Of a DNA stretch of 64,000 nt, positions 47,253-58,579 are shown piece by piece. Numbering within the stretch: the first letter of the stretch is position 1; every line of letters begins with the position of its first letter. The notes below the pieces were generated by a model, which saw only the letters and a list, made by a program, of their open reading frames with translations, made no database searches and had not been told where the DNA came from. Origin of the DNA: Eurosta solidaginis (lineage: Eukaryota; Arthropoda; Insecta; Diptera; Tephritidae); contig NC_090319.1 in assembly GCF_040869045.1 (NCBI RefSeq), forward strand, positions 60,732,779 through 60,796,778, given 5' to 3'. Position numbers and translations under genes: made by a program.

Positions 47253-48420
47253 GGCCCGGGTTTTCAGTAGTTGGTTAAGCTAAGCTTAAAATAAGTTTGC
47301 TTAAACTCTAGTCAAATTTACACTACAGTTAAATTACTGAGCAGATTTCCAGTCACAGTTTAAGGCCGCCTTTGGGGTAGGCTTTTTTGTACAGCAACAC
47401 TGTTTTTTTGTTATCTAGATAATTTGTAGATACGGCATCAGCTGGACTTTGTTTACCCAACAAACATGGAACAAATATTTCTCCAGCCTTAAAAAATAAA
47501 AATAAATGTAAGGCGCGATAACCTCCGAAGAGATCTAAGGCCGAGCTTCTCTTTCAATTTGCGTCGTGCTCCTCTTGATTTTCCCTACAAATTGGCCGGA
47601 CAGGATCTGCATGTTTTATGCCGACTCCGAACGGCATCTGCAAGGCAGATGAGTTTTCACTGAGAGCTTTTCATGCCAGAAATACACCCGAAGCGCTTGC
47701 CAAACACTGACGAGGGGCGACCCCGCTTAGAAAAATTGTCTTCTAATTGAAAAACCTTATTTATACAATTTTGATGTTGCTTTGCCCGGGGTGTGAACCC
47801 AGGGCATATGGTGTGGTAGGCGGAGCACGTTACCATCACACCACGGTGGCCGTCTTAGAGAAATATATATCTACTTCCGGAGCTGATATCCAACATCATG
47901 CTCTAATTATTCTTAAACCAGATAGTTATCAGGTTGATATGCAACTCCTTTTCCAATCACTATTCAACCTTTGTAAAATTTACAAAGTTTTCGAGTTGGT
48001 CTCCAACGTCAAAATATTTTCAGACCTTCGAGAGAATTTGAGAAATGTACAGCTTTCAAATGCATCCAACACATTTCTCAAGTTTATATCCTACTTTGGA
48101 TATCGAGTTGAGGTGGTACCACCAAAGCCAACAGCTGTTTATTGTGAGAAATAAGCACCTGGTTGATAGCAGTAAAGAAGCGCTATTAATTAAAAATAAC
48201 ATGAGCTGTAGTGGTACTTAAGCCCAAATGCGCGTTGGGTATATTCGACGCCATTGCCAAAGAACGCAAATTACTGATAGGTTAACTAGAGTTTAACCCT
48301 GTCAGTTCTGCCGCTTAAGCTCAGCTTAAACTTCAGTTGAAATAGACGGAAAAACTGGAGAATAAGTTTAAGCGTAGTTTAACTGACAAACTGCGCTGGA
48401 TTTGTACTGAAAACCGGGCC
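47253..48420 (+). mobile_element. Harbinger-like element B with TTA TSD
   Basis: TIRs ggcccgggttttcagta and, inverted, ggcccggttttcagtac. TTA at 47250-47252 and 48421-48423. Noncoding. A SINE (47491-47853) is inserted; without it the element is ~805 bp. Subterminal cagtttaac/gttaaactg motifs repeat at both ends. A partial inverted copy is at 53475-54050. Confidence 0.8.
47491..47853 (-). mobile_element. tRNA-headed SINE in element B
   Basis: Reverse copy. The uninterrupted homologous site is present at about 53930-53960 (inverse of ctccaaccttagagaaa), which proves the insertion. The TSD is a short, degraded cttaraga-like repeat. Confidence 0.85.
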
Positions 48421-48460
48421 TTAATGTTAGTGTGGTTGTTGAAAATCTAAACAAACATAA

Positions 48461-48584
48461 GTATATGTGACCCGATCTATGAAAAGGTGGTTTATGACTC
48501 AAACAAGAAATTGCGAGAAACAGCTGTTAACAGCTGTTTTTTTTGCGTCATAAACCACCTTTTCATAGATCGGGTCACATATAC
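48461..48584. repeat. Perfect inverted repeat, 38-bp arms
   Basis: Arms 48461-48498 and 48547-48584 are exact inverses (gtatatgtgacccgatctat...). The 48-bp loop contains aacagctgttaacagctgtt. A very short foldback element. Confidence 0.9.
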
Positions 48585-48646
48585 TAAATTTTTTACTGGG
48601 TTACTCAGAGCTGTAGCCGTAAAGTGATGGTCAAGTCATGCACTAA

Positions 48647-49034
48647 AGGGCCAATTAATGGTGACCAGATAAAACAGCTGATCGAACCTACCTTATGGAA
48701 ATCAATGTAATCGATTAAGGGTACCATACCATAACGCTAACGCCATAACCATACCATAGCCAACCAATTGGTTTTTGGTTTCTCGCCATATCCATAACCT
48801 AAAAATATTTGGGTTGGTGAATTTAATAACTTTTTGCAGATTTCATTCATTGTTTTGGATACGTTATGACGAAGAGATTTTTTTTGGAATATGTTTGTAA
48901 TTTTTTGCGTTTTCTTCTTTTTTATGAAATTTTCACGATTTTTAGGTTAAGGCATCATTAATCGATCACATTGGAGATGGTTATGGATATGGTTACGACT
49001 ATGGCATTAGGGTTAAGGAAGTTTAATTAGCCCT
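48647..49034 (-). mobile_element. Tourist-like MITE, copy 2 (TAA target)
   Basis: 388 bp, inverted relative to 2526-2933, with TIRs AGGGCCAATTAA/AGGGCTAATTAA and TAA at 48644-48646 and 49035-49037. Confidence 0.8.
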
Positions 49035-49573
49035 TAAAGCTGGTCAATAAAGTTACCAAATGTGTAATTTGCCATCAATTAATCACTCAGCTGAATAGGC
49101 CATACCACCTCGATTGTGCGCAAAGTTTATGGCACTCTAAGGAACTTGAGACAATCTGCACATTTTACATCGTTTGGTACTAGGCGTAAACCTAGTAATA
49201 CATGCTCTGAGTTAGTATACAGTAGACTTGATTCTGGTTCTCCTGATAATGTATACGTTCTATAACCATGTTTCTCGATATGTATATGGATTGTGCAGAT
49301 CATATAATCAGCCTGATTCTGCATTTCGACTTGGATTGGAATTTTTTCGATTTGGCAATTTTGGTATTCTGTGTTCCAATCTCTTTCGATCCAACTTCGA
49401 ATCTTTCGATTTTGTGTATTCTGCATTTCGATCGTAGTTCCGTTTTTCTAAGTTGCAAATTTGTTGGCGGAAAATTATTTTATTTTTATTTTTTTCTTAA
49501 TTTATAACAGAATTTTAACAAAAATGTAGTAAAACTTGCTGAGAAAAGTAAAAGGCTTCATGGTGATTGTTTT

Positions 49574-50521
49574 TTATATGTTTCCAACACAAGTGCAGTA
49601 TGAGACGTTGGCTAAATTAATGGCAACAAGGCGGGATATGATGACTCCTGGGGAGCTAGCCTTCGCATAAAATTCTTGCTTCGCTTGTATATTATCCTCT
49701 TCACTTTGTTCAAATGTTATCCACTGAGGGCATAATTTTGGTTGCATTACATCCAGAAACATAGACAGTGACTTTGACACTGTTGACTCCCATTCCTACA
49801 TTATAATCCGCCCCTATTTCATGCTGGTGGCCACCGTGGTGTGATGGTAGCGTGCTCCGCCTACTACACGGTATGCCCTGGGTTCACACCCCGGACAAAG
49901 CAACATCAAAATTTTAGAAGTAAGGTTTTTCAATTAGAAGAACATTTTTCTAAGCGGGGTCGCCCCTCGGCAGTGTTTGGCAAGCGCTCCGAGTGTTTCT
50001 GCCATGAAAAGCTCTCAGTAAAAATTCATCTGCCTTAGAGATGCCGTTCGGAGTCGGCATAAAACATGTAGGTCCCGTCCGGCCAATTTGTAGGGAAAAC
50101 CAAGAGGAGCACGACGCAAATTGGAAGAGAAGCTCGGCCTAAGATCTCTACGGAGGTTATCGCGCCTTAAATTGATTTTCATTTTATTCCATCCTGGTAA
50201 CTGCCTTCTGCAAAATATCTCAAAGCAGCTACTACAATATTAAGGGCAGATGTCGATGCCGAAGTCCTTGGACGAATTTGCCCCGCAAAAGTATCTAACA
50301 CATACTTGAAAGCATTCCTATTAAGTCGAAAGTTTTTTTTTGAACCTAAATAAGAAAATAAGTCATTAAACTTTACCACTTTTAAGTTCAATTGCTTACA
50401 ATTCGTCACTCATCTCAAATGGATTACACAAATCTCGCAATATTTGCCTTTCCATTCTCTCCTGGCCATTTTCGTATGCGTTGCTTTCCAACTCCACAAA
50501 TGCCGCGGCTATTGATTCCAT
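49574..50521 (-). pseudogene. PIF/Harbinger transposase, two exons, split by a SINE
   Basis: Minus strand. The start is at 50521 (MESIAAAFVELESN); exon 1 runs to 50400. A 54-bp intron (GT at 50399, AG at 50346) is followed by exon 2 with FRLNRNAFKYVL and LRYFAEGSYQDG, the helix-rich N-terminal part of HARBI1-like transposases. A SINE occupies 49828-50184. Beyond it the reading resumes with PQWITFEQSEEDNIQAK and FYAKASSPGVI, which precede the first catalytic D in this family. The D itself and the rest of the DDE core are lost or beyond a frameshift below 49574. It could once have driven the TAA/TTA MITEs nearby. Confidence 0.8.
49828..50184 (+). mobile_element. tRNA-headed SINE inside the Harbinger gene
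   Basis: Forward copy with TSDs tatttcatgctgg (49815-49827) and tattccatcctgg (50185-50197), two mismatches in 13. Head tggtgtgatggtagcgtgct, B box gggttcacacccc. Confidence 0.85.
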
Positions 50522-50590
50522 TATAATAGACAGCTATAATTTGTGTATGTTCGTTGGGTCCAGTTATATGCCAAAGCAAGCTGCCGGAGT

Positions 50591-50927
50591 GGTGTGATGG
50601 TAGCGTGCTCCGCCTACCACACCGGTTCGCACCCCGGGAAAAGCAACATCAAAATTTTAGAAATAAGGTTTTTAAATTAGAAGAAAATTTTTCTAAGCGG
50701 GGTTGTCCCTCGGCAGTGTTTGGCAAGCGCTCCGGGTGTATTTCTGCTATGAAAAGCTCTCAGTGAAAACTCATCTGCCTTGCAGATGCCGTTCGGAGTC
50801 GGCATAAAACATGTAGGTCCCGTCTGGCCAATTTGTAGGGAAAATCAAGAGGAGCACGACGCAAATTGGAAGAGAAGCTCGGCCTTAGATATTTTCGGAG
50901 GTTATCGCGCCTTACATTTATTTTTTT
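50591..50927 (+). mobile_element. tRNA-headed SINE with perfect 13-bp TSD
   Basis: aagctgccggagt at 50578-50590 and 50928-50940. The copy lacks the first ~9 bases of the head and a few bases before the B box (ggttcgcaccccgg). Confidence 0.9.
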
Positions 50928-50940
50928 AAGCTGCCGGAGT

Positions 50941-51869
50941 AGAGGAAGGTGAAGCGAATACCTAAACAATCCTTGCGGAGAGAATAAATAAATCTTTATA
51001 AAGTATTTTAGGTCAGTGCAATGAAATTAACATCCATAAAATTCAGAAAATGACAGCTATAATCGTACAGGAATCCGTTTTAACAAAACTTGGTGGCCAC
51101 GGCAGGGGATTGCCCAAAAGATCGACAAAAACACACTTACAATTATGAAAGCACTTTACTCAAAAAAATATAACACTGCGGCAATATATTCTATTGCTTT
51201 TTTTTGTACAAAATGGCGTGGATAATGAAATATAAACGTTTTTCAGTGTTTTTTACAAATTTTATTTAATTTATTTTGTTCCAATGTTCACACATTCCGT
51301 ACAAACAGCTGATTTCGAAAAATCATTTGCTCTTCCTCTTCTCGTTACGATTCCGTCGTAATGCAGAACATTGTGAATGATGACTAAGTGTGATATCTTC
51401 TGCATAAACGTCAAAATCCCAAAGTGATTGGATCACCTGATTCGTATTTGACTATCGCTGTCTCATTCTGTATCTCTTTCTATCACCCGCTGAAGATAGG
51501 CGCCGCCATATTGAACAGCCTGTCAAAACGCTGAAAAGTAGCCATATTGAACAGCCTGTCAGGCAGTTGACAGATAACATAACACTTTGTCATCATTCAA
51601 AATGATGCAGAATACTGAACTTCGATTAAAGCGGAGCGTAGAACGGGAACGTAATCGAAATGCAGAATAGGGGTAAATATTGACATTGATATTGATCACA
51701 AAGACAAAGACAAAGGTAAGCTAAACTCACATTCCTAAGATGAAAGTGCTCCTTGGAGTTAACACTTTCCACTTTTAATTTTAAACATTCGGAAAGGTTG
51801 TTTTTTTATAAACGCGGTAGGTCCTCGGAATTCACTTACTTACGCCGTTAAAAGCAAGCTTAACAAAGG
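50941..51869. other. No supported gene
   Basis: Contains a direct repeat of gccatattgaacagcctgtc (near 51507 and 51541) and nothing else recognised. Confidence 0.5.
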
Positions 51870-52112
51870 CATCACTCGGAAGGCTAAGACTCCAGCTGTT
51901 GGGAGTGGCACAGTTATCAGATTTAGATTCAGCAAGTAGCATAGGTTTTAGAAAGCATCTAGTATTTGCCAAGAGGACGTAGACATTTTATAACTTATGT
52001 CCTAGTTTCGGCTGGGTTTTTCAGTTTCTTCGCTGAGCAAACTTCTGGTAACACTATGGACTCATTCAGTCTATGTGAGGACCTCATTTACCAGCCAGTT
52101 CAACCTTACATA
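51870..52112 (+). mobile_element. LINE-B 3' fragment, forward
   Basis: gctaagactccagctgttgg, tatttgccaagaggac, acttctggtaacactatgga and cagttcaacctta follow in the transcript order of the LINE-B 3' end. Confidence 0.65.
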
Positions 52113-52305
52113 ATCTAAAAGCAGCTTCTCCAAAGTCAAAATACTTATCTACAATGATTTCTCTGCTAATCACTGAGCCATTATATTTTTAACAGGCTTT
52201 TAAGCTTCACTTCACTTGTTTGTAACTCTAGGCTAGGCGCGCAAACGCAAGTTAGACCCGCCTATCGGTAATTATTGAAGATTCGCGGCAGTGGTTAAAT
52301 AACTC

Positions 52306-53393
52306 CCCTACAAGAATACTGACTTTCATATGACCATCATCTGATTGTCAGCAATGTCAACCTAACGATCAGCGTCTCATACAAACTTTCTATCACAAAC
52401 TTAAGGGGAATTGCGCAAATGTGATGTAAACAACTGTGTACGTGTGAGTTTTTGTCTCCTTCTTATACACCAACATGGCCTACTGATTAAGTATATAGCC
52501 GTACTGCTCACTCTCATTCCTTTTCCTGGATCAATGCTGACACTCTAACTATCAAAAAGTGTCATAAATGATAGTTTACTGTAGATATCAGGTTTGACTG
52601 TTATACTATCATAAATGACCATTCTTATATTCCACCAAAAATGAAACAATGCTTTTTGCTTTTTATTTACTTTATTTCATTACGTTTTTAATCTTGTACG
52701 TGATAAAAGCATACGTGTTTCTTATTTGTTTAAAATAAATAGTTTTATAAGAATCCGAGTTCAGAATGTTCAATTTAAATTCAGAAAATAACAAAACAAC
52801 AGAAGAGCGCTTTCCTCATGCGGAAACACATTTAAAAATGATTCACCACTAACCACTATTATTTTTCGCGTATCAATTTTTTGAGTGCGCCCCATACATT
52901 CCGACAGCTTTTGGTATTTTTTAATATTATTTTCGATTTTTTTTCTTTTAGCATGGAGCTTTGAAATGGTCTCTTTTTCATTTTTTAAACTTATTTTTTA
53001 TATGGTTTTCGTCGGTTGAAAATTACGGAATTTAAAAAATAACAAAACAACCGTGATAATCATTTAATTGTCATATGACAGTCAGTAGTGACAACATGAT
53101 TAAATCGGATAAACTGTTCTCGCATACATAAAATTCCGTTAAGAGTTATGTATCTGTCTCACATGCATAATGGTATCTGCTGTATGTTCTTTTGTTCTGT
53201 ACCAGGTGTCCGAAGCTTTCCCAGTTTGAGTCCTTTTTCATGATTATAGGCTGTCTTTGGGAACATGCGGACATGAGTGAGCGAACAAAGGAACATACAT
53301 AAATTTGACTATCAATGTTTACGTCATCGCAGGGTCAGCATTGTCAATTACAAGTGTGAGTGTATTCGTAAACTATCAGCGTTTCTTGTAGGG
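52306..53393 (-). mobile_element. 1.07-kb TIR element, copy 2 (inverted)
   Basis: CCCTACAAGAA at 52306-52316 and its inverse at 53383-53393. The interior is the reverse complement of 36750-37821 with few differences (for example a shorter cattctta/caatgg change near 52622). Confidence 0.85.
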
Positions 53394-53474
53394 TCGTTAC
53401 AAAACGAGTTGTGTTTAATAGCGGAGACACGAACCTCTGTGCTACGGGGTGTTATATTTGTTATTAAGGTTAGG

Positions 53475-54050
53475 TTTTCAGTACAAGTTCAACGCAGTTT
53501 GTCAGTTAAACTACACTTAAACTTATTCTGCAGTTTTTCAGTCTATTTGAACTGAAGTTTAAGCTGAGCTTAAGCGGCCGATCTGACAGGGTTACACTCT
53601 AGTTAACCTATCAGTTATTTGCGTTCGTTGGCAATGGCGTCGAATATACCCAGCACGCATTTGGGCTTAAGTTGATAACAAAAAGTATCTCATGTTGATA
53701 ACAAGTAGTATCTCAAATGTAAGATTTAATAGTTTCAACCCACCTCAATTCGACATTCAAAGTAGGATATAAACTGGAGAAATGTATTGGATATACATGC
53801 GGTGCATTTTAAAAAATCTCTCAAAGGTCGGAAAATAATTCGAGAATGACGTTGGATAACAACTTGATAACTATATGGTTTAAGAATAATTACAGTATGA
53901 TTTTGGATATCAGCTCCGGAACTAGATATATATTTCTCTAAGGTTGGAGAAATATTTTTTCCATGTTTTTTGGGTAAACAAAATCCAGCTGTTGCTGTAT
54001 CCACAAGTTATCCAGATAACAACAAAACAGTGTTGCCGTACAAAAAAGCT
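53475..54050 (-). mobile_element. Element B, partial inverted copy
   Basis: Reverse of most of 47253-48420 without the SINE and with a large internal deletion. One end still reads gttttcagtac; the other is lost at a short-retroposon fragment. Confidence 0.75.
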
Positions 54051-54055
54051 TGAAT

Positions 54056-54127
54056 CTGGTATTTTAGTCGGCTCTTATGACAGGCATACCTACCGCGGGT
54101 ATATTCTAACCCCCTAACCCGCTGGGG
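54056..54127 (-). mobile_element. 5' fragment of the short retroposon
   Basis: Only the conserved 5' block (inverse of ccagcgggttagggg ... gactaaaatacc) remains. Confidence 0.75.
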
Positions 54128-54978
54128 GCCCAGACTTGGCTCATGATGGTCAATTAAAGGTTACAACAATAACTACGATATCAACACAGAAAAAAAGAGA
54201 TTAATACCGCATTTACTTACCTTTTGTTAAAATATGTAAAAAACCTTGCACAATAATGACTTTTAAAAGCAGTTATATACGTAATTTTTTTTATTTTTGG
54301 CATTCCTATTGTGCTTTTAGCATTGTTTAGGTTTCTTTAAGCTGTGCTGCCACCTTTCCACTATTAAAACAAAATTTAAATGTCATTTATTTCGAGTATT
54401 TAAAACTAAGTTAGTGAATAGTACAATCGATAAGGCAAGCGTAAAAAAAATTTAAATCTCGACAAATCACATCGTTATAAGCTAGTGAATTCCACTACAG
54501 AACAGCTTTTCGAATTGAAATCGAGAAATTGTTTTGAATTCGAAATTCAGAAGATGGCTGCATATCCAAACCAATAATAGCACAGCTGTGCTTTGTCCTT
54601 TTTCTAACTTCGGCGTGTAGATTCGAACCCAGAATACCTTGCATATGTGCCAAGCACTATCTATACCGGCACTGTGTGCCAGAAAAATACTGAACTGACT
54701 GCAATCGTTTTCCTCGTTCAATGAATGAATGCGATCAGTGACATCTGTTGAGTAAAATGAGATTTGTTTACTCCTTCAATTTATTATTATTTTTTATTTA
54801 CATAAAATAATTCTTGTTAGATTAAAACAACAACACAAATACAGTCACGCGAAGAACAAGCATATATGTGTGATCGACAGTAGCAACGGAAGCTTAGGAA
54901 GTAGACACATAGGCGCGGTAATAGCGGCAATAGAGGCAATAGCGGGTGCGACAAACATTGCGCGATTATAAAATTAAA
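54128..54978. other. No supported gene
   Basis: Nothing recognised apart from a gcgg/gcaatag-type short repeat near 54915-54945. Confidence 0.5.
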
Positions 54979-56092
54979 CGAGTAAGGAAGGCTAAGTTCG
55001 GGTGTAACCGAATATTACATACTCAGCTGAGAGCTTTGGAGACAAAATAAGGGAAATCACCATGTAGGAAAATAAACCTAGGGTAACCTTGGAATGTGTT
55101 TGTATGACATGGGTATCAAATTAAAGGTATTAATTAGGGTTTTAAAAGGGAGCTGCCCTTAGTTTTATATGTGAAGGCGTTTTCGAGATATCGACCAAAA
55201 TGTGGACCAGGGTGACCCAAACATCATCTGTCGGGTACCGCTAATTTATTTTTATATGTCATATATTATATATATTTTATATGTCAAAGCCCTCGGAAAA
55301 AGTGGTCGTATTCGGATTTCGCACATTTTTAATACCAAGATAAAGTGAGTTCAGATAAATACGTGAACTAAGTTTAGTAAAGATATATCATTTTTGCTCA
55401 AGTTATCGTGTTAACGGCCAAGAGGAAGGACAGACGGTCGACTGTGTATAAGAACTGCGCGTGGCTTCAACCGATTTCGCTCATTTTCATAGAAAAGAGC
55501 TATCGGCATAGAAGCTATGCCCTTACCAAATTTCAGAAGGATTGGTAAATTTTTGTTCGACTCATGGCATTAAAAGTATTCTAGACAAATTGAATGAAAA
55601 AGGGCGGAGCTCATTTTCAACGACTGCCAAATTACAGCTTGCCAAACTTTTGAATTACCTCCTTTTAAAAGTGGGCGGTGCTACCCCCACTGTCCAAAAT
55701 TTTACTAATTTTCTATTCTGCGTCATAAGGTCAACAAACGTACCAAGTTTCATCGCTTTATCCGTCTTAGATAATGAATTACCGCATTTTTTCGGTTTTT
55801 CGAAATTTTCGATATCGAAAAAGTGGGGGTGGTTATCCGACTCGTTCATTTTAAATAGCGATCTCGGATGAATACCCAGGAACTTACATACCAAATTTCA
55901 TCACGATACCTCAAAATTTACTCAACTTATCGTGTTAACGGACGGACGGACATGGCTAAATGAATTTCTTATTTCACCCAGATCATTTTGATATATAGAA
56001 GTCCATATCTATCTCGATTAGTTTATGCCGTTACAGGGTACCGTTATGCGAACAAAATTAATATACTCTGTGGGCTCTGCTCAGCTGAGTAT
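54979..56092 (+). mobile_element. CAAGTAAGG-class element, family 1, beside the ZAD gene
   Basis: Begins cgagtaaggaaggctaag (AA before), has the gttcgggtgtaaccgaa hairpin and atactcagctgag. It ends tcagctgagtat at 56092, followed by AA. Only about one satellite monomer is kept, plus gggcggtg blocks and an acggacggacgga tract. The 3' end is 29 bp upstream of the likely ATG of the next gene, so it could supply its 5' leader or promoter. Confidence 0.85.
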
Positions 56093-56121
56093 AAATATAA
56101 AACATGCGAGACTCCATCAAA

Positions 56122-56755
56122 ATGAGCGAAATAACTGCGACAACATGCCAGTTCATTATAGCAATGGATGGCAGCGTGTACTGTCGCACCTGTGCTGCAC
56201 CATCACCTGAAGGAGACGACGACATTGTCGTCGTAAATACCAAAGTAATGAGCGATATTTTTGCAAATAAACAAATCAACAAACTTTTAAGTACACTAAA
56301 GGAATGGCAATTGGACATTTTGGAGGATGATGGTTTACCGCAATGTATTTGTGAGACATGCGAATTGGAGCTAAGACGCATTGATGATTTTAGGCAGCAA
56401 GCCTTAAGAGCTAAGGAATATTTACGAAGGCGTCTAAATTCAATTGTAAATTGTGTAGCGACAACTGAGGATCTTGTTGTAGAAGTTATGAAAATTAATA
56501 GCAATGAAAAAGACCTTCATGCCAGTGATGTAACAACAACGAGTTATGACAGAGCGGGCACACACCATGGGGAAGCCATATTTAGCTGCCGCAAAAAAGT
56601 GATGCCGCCAAAAGTGACATTTGAGTGTGATGAAGCAATGGAGAATGTGAATAACAAATTAATATATACTTTAAATAATAATAATCGTACTAATTTAAGT
56701 AATGATAACGGCAGTATGCGGAAAGAAGAGCTAAACGTTGTCAATGAACAAACCG
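56122..56755 (+). CDS. ZAD-domain protein, first coding exon
   Basis: Start chosen at 56122 (atcaaaATGagc, a good fly context) rather than the ATG at 56104, six codons upstream in frame. Residues 21-24 (CRTC) and 77-80 (CETC) are the two cysteine pairs of a ZAD zinc-finger-associated domain, which dimerises C2H2 transcription factors of insects. After ~residue 120 comes a low-complexity, Asn-rich linker. The exon ends at a strong donor (accg/GTGAGT, 56756), phase 1; the frame's last residues beyond that are intron. C2H2 fingers are expected in later exons, which I do not find in this window; the supposed intron is filled with LINE and hAT remains. The exon has no stops and looks functional. 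Confidence 0.85.
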
Positions 56756-56761
56756 GTGAGT
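56756..56761 (+). other. Splice donor of the ZAD exon
   Basis: GTGAGT directly after the last codon supported by composition. The frame reaches a stop 20 bp later. Confidence 0.7.
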
Positions 56762-56935
56762 TATTTTTTATTTAGAATATTATATTATCTGTGCAAACGA
56801 AATCCGATTAGTTGAAATATTTTGATAGCTTCTTAAATTTTAATAACTTTTTAATTCACTGAATTAATTGACTGAAATGACCTAAAAAAAGCAACACAGC
56901 CCTAATAATTAACCAGTCAATAATAAACAAAAACA

Positions 56936-57330
56936 ATAAAGGAAGTCCAAGTTCGGGTGAAATCGAACATTACATACCACGCTGTACACTTGAAGTGCTG
57001 TTGTTGTTTGTTTTGTGTGCTTAATAGTGTTACAAGGCTGCGCAAAAATACATACATATGGTTCTATCCTGAACTAATTTTCGTTTAAAAGAAGCAAAAA
57101 GGATATAGATAAAGATATAAAAGAACAATAAACATAAACACACAAGCCATTGTACTAAAAAGCGTTATTACATAAAAAAGGGCAGGGTTATTACGAAATT
57201 TTCCAACTTTTACTAGAAATAGCTTATTACCTGCATCTGCGCAGTTTTACAAAATCTTTTATATAAAAGACGGCGATCTAACCGATTTAGTCCATCTTTA
57301 CTGAAAATATTTCCTCTGGTTGTTAGCATC
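56936..57330 (+). mobile_element. Decayed 5' part of a CAAGTAAGG-class element
   Basis: aataaaggaagtccaagttcg, a diverged hairpin (gttcgggtgaaatcgaac) and, further on, ccgatttagtccatctttac blocks as in 35028-36157. No 3' end. Confidence 0.55.
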
Positions 57331-57349
57331 CCTGTTCATAGAGCAACAA

Positions 57350-58480
57350 AAAATAAACATCCGTGGTTCTCCAAAGAACTCAAACGGTTAAGGAATTTAA
57401 AGAATAAGTTCTATAAAAAGCATAAACGCTCTACCAATGCCAATGAGTGAGCACTACATATTTTACAGAGCTGAATTTAATAAGCTCAATAGATTTTTGT
57501 ATCGGCGGTACATTCATAATGTTGAAAACAGTATTAAATGAAACCCTAAATTTTTTTGGAGCTACATTAAGTCGAAAAAAATTGTTCGGATATTCCGACA
57601 TCGGTCCACCTTAGAGGTGTTTCGGCCAACTCAATTTCGGAAGCGGCTGACTTATTCGCTGAATTATTTTCCTCGAATTTCGTTACGGATAATAGTAGTG
57701 GGGTGTCGTCTGAATATCTGCCAATTGTATATACTTCCATCAATTTTAGGAAGCTATGCTTGACTGACTTGGACATAGCTAACGGTATTGAACAGCTAAA
57801 GATGTCAACCACAACTGACGCAGATGGCCTCTCGGCTGTCCTGTTGAAAAGTTGTTCATCTTTGATTGTTCCTTTAAGGCACATATTTAGTATGTCACTA
57901 TCTGCTGGAGTTTTTATTGATGCATGGAAATTAACTTTTATTACGTCTATCCTTAAAGGTGGTAACAAAAATTATATCGAAAATTATAGGCCGATATCCA
58001 AACTTACCACTGTTTCAAAGCTATTTGAGTGCATAGTTAAGAATAAAATTTACTTCTCCGTGAAACATCTACTATGTCCTCAGCAGCACGGTTTCGTTGC
58101 GGGTAGATCTACCATAACTAATCTGGCTGTTTTTACGGAAAACTGTTTCGATTCCTTTCAAAAGGGCTACCAAATCGACGCGGTCTATACTAATTTTTAT
58201 AAGGCTTTCGATAGGTATCGCATCGAATACTACTGGCAAAACTTGAATGCTTGGGCTTTCACTCTGAGTTTCTGAAGTGGATCTCTTCTTACTTATAGAA
58301 CAGAAGTTGTGTCGTTCGTCTTGATAATGTGTCATCTTTTCCATTCGCCCCAACTTCCGGTGTCCCCCAGGGCAGCGTTTTAGGTCCGCTACTATTTGTC
58401 ATATTTATTAACGACATATCATCTTGCTTTTCAAGGTGTAAGTTTCTTCTTTATGCTGATGACTTAAAAGTTTACCATTG
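57350..58480 (+). pseudogene. Jockey-clade LINE RT, 3'-truncated
   Basis: PWFSKELKRLRNLKNKFY-like block near 57360 (pre-RT), then [51 protein letters not shown] (58355-58410) and YADDLKVY (58452-58475). At least three frameshifts or stops. It ends right after YADD. Same family as 9150-9775. Confidence 0.8.
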
Positions 58481-58579
58481 ACTGCGTTCATTTTGCGCTA
58501 ACTCCATTTCAATTCGAAAGCAACAAATTTTACAATTCAAGAACGGTTTTTGGCTTTCGTGAATTGTAACCAAAAAACT

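Noticed and set aside
47747..48154. 135-codon frame in element B
   Set aside because: It crosses the SINE boundary and is disrupted in the partner copy at 53475-54050.
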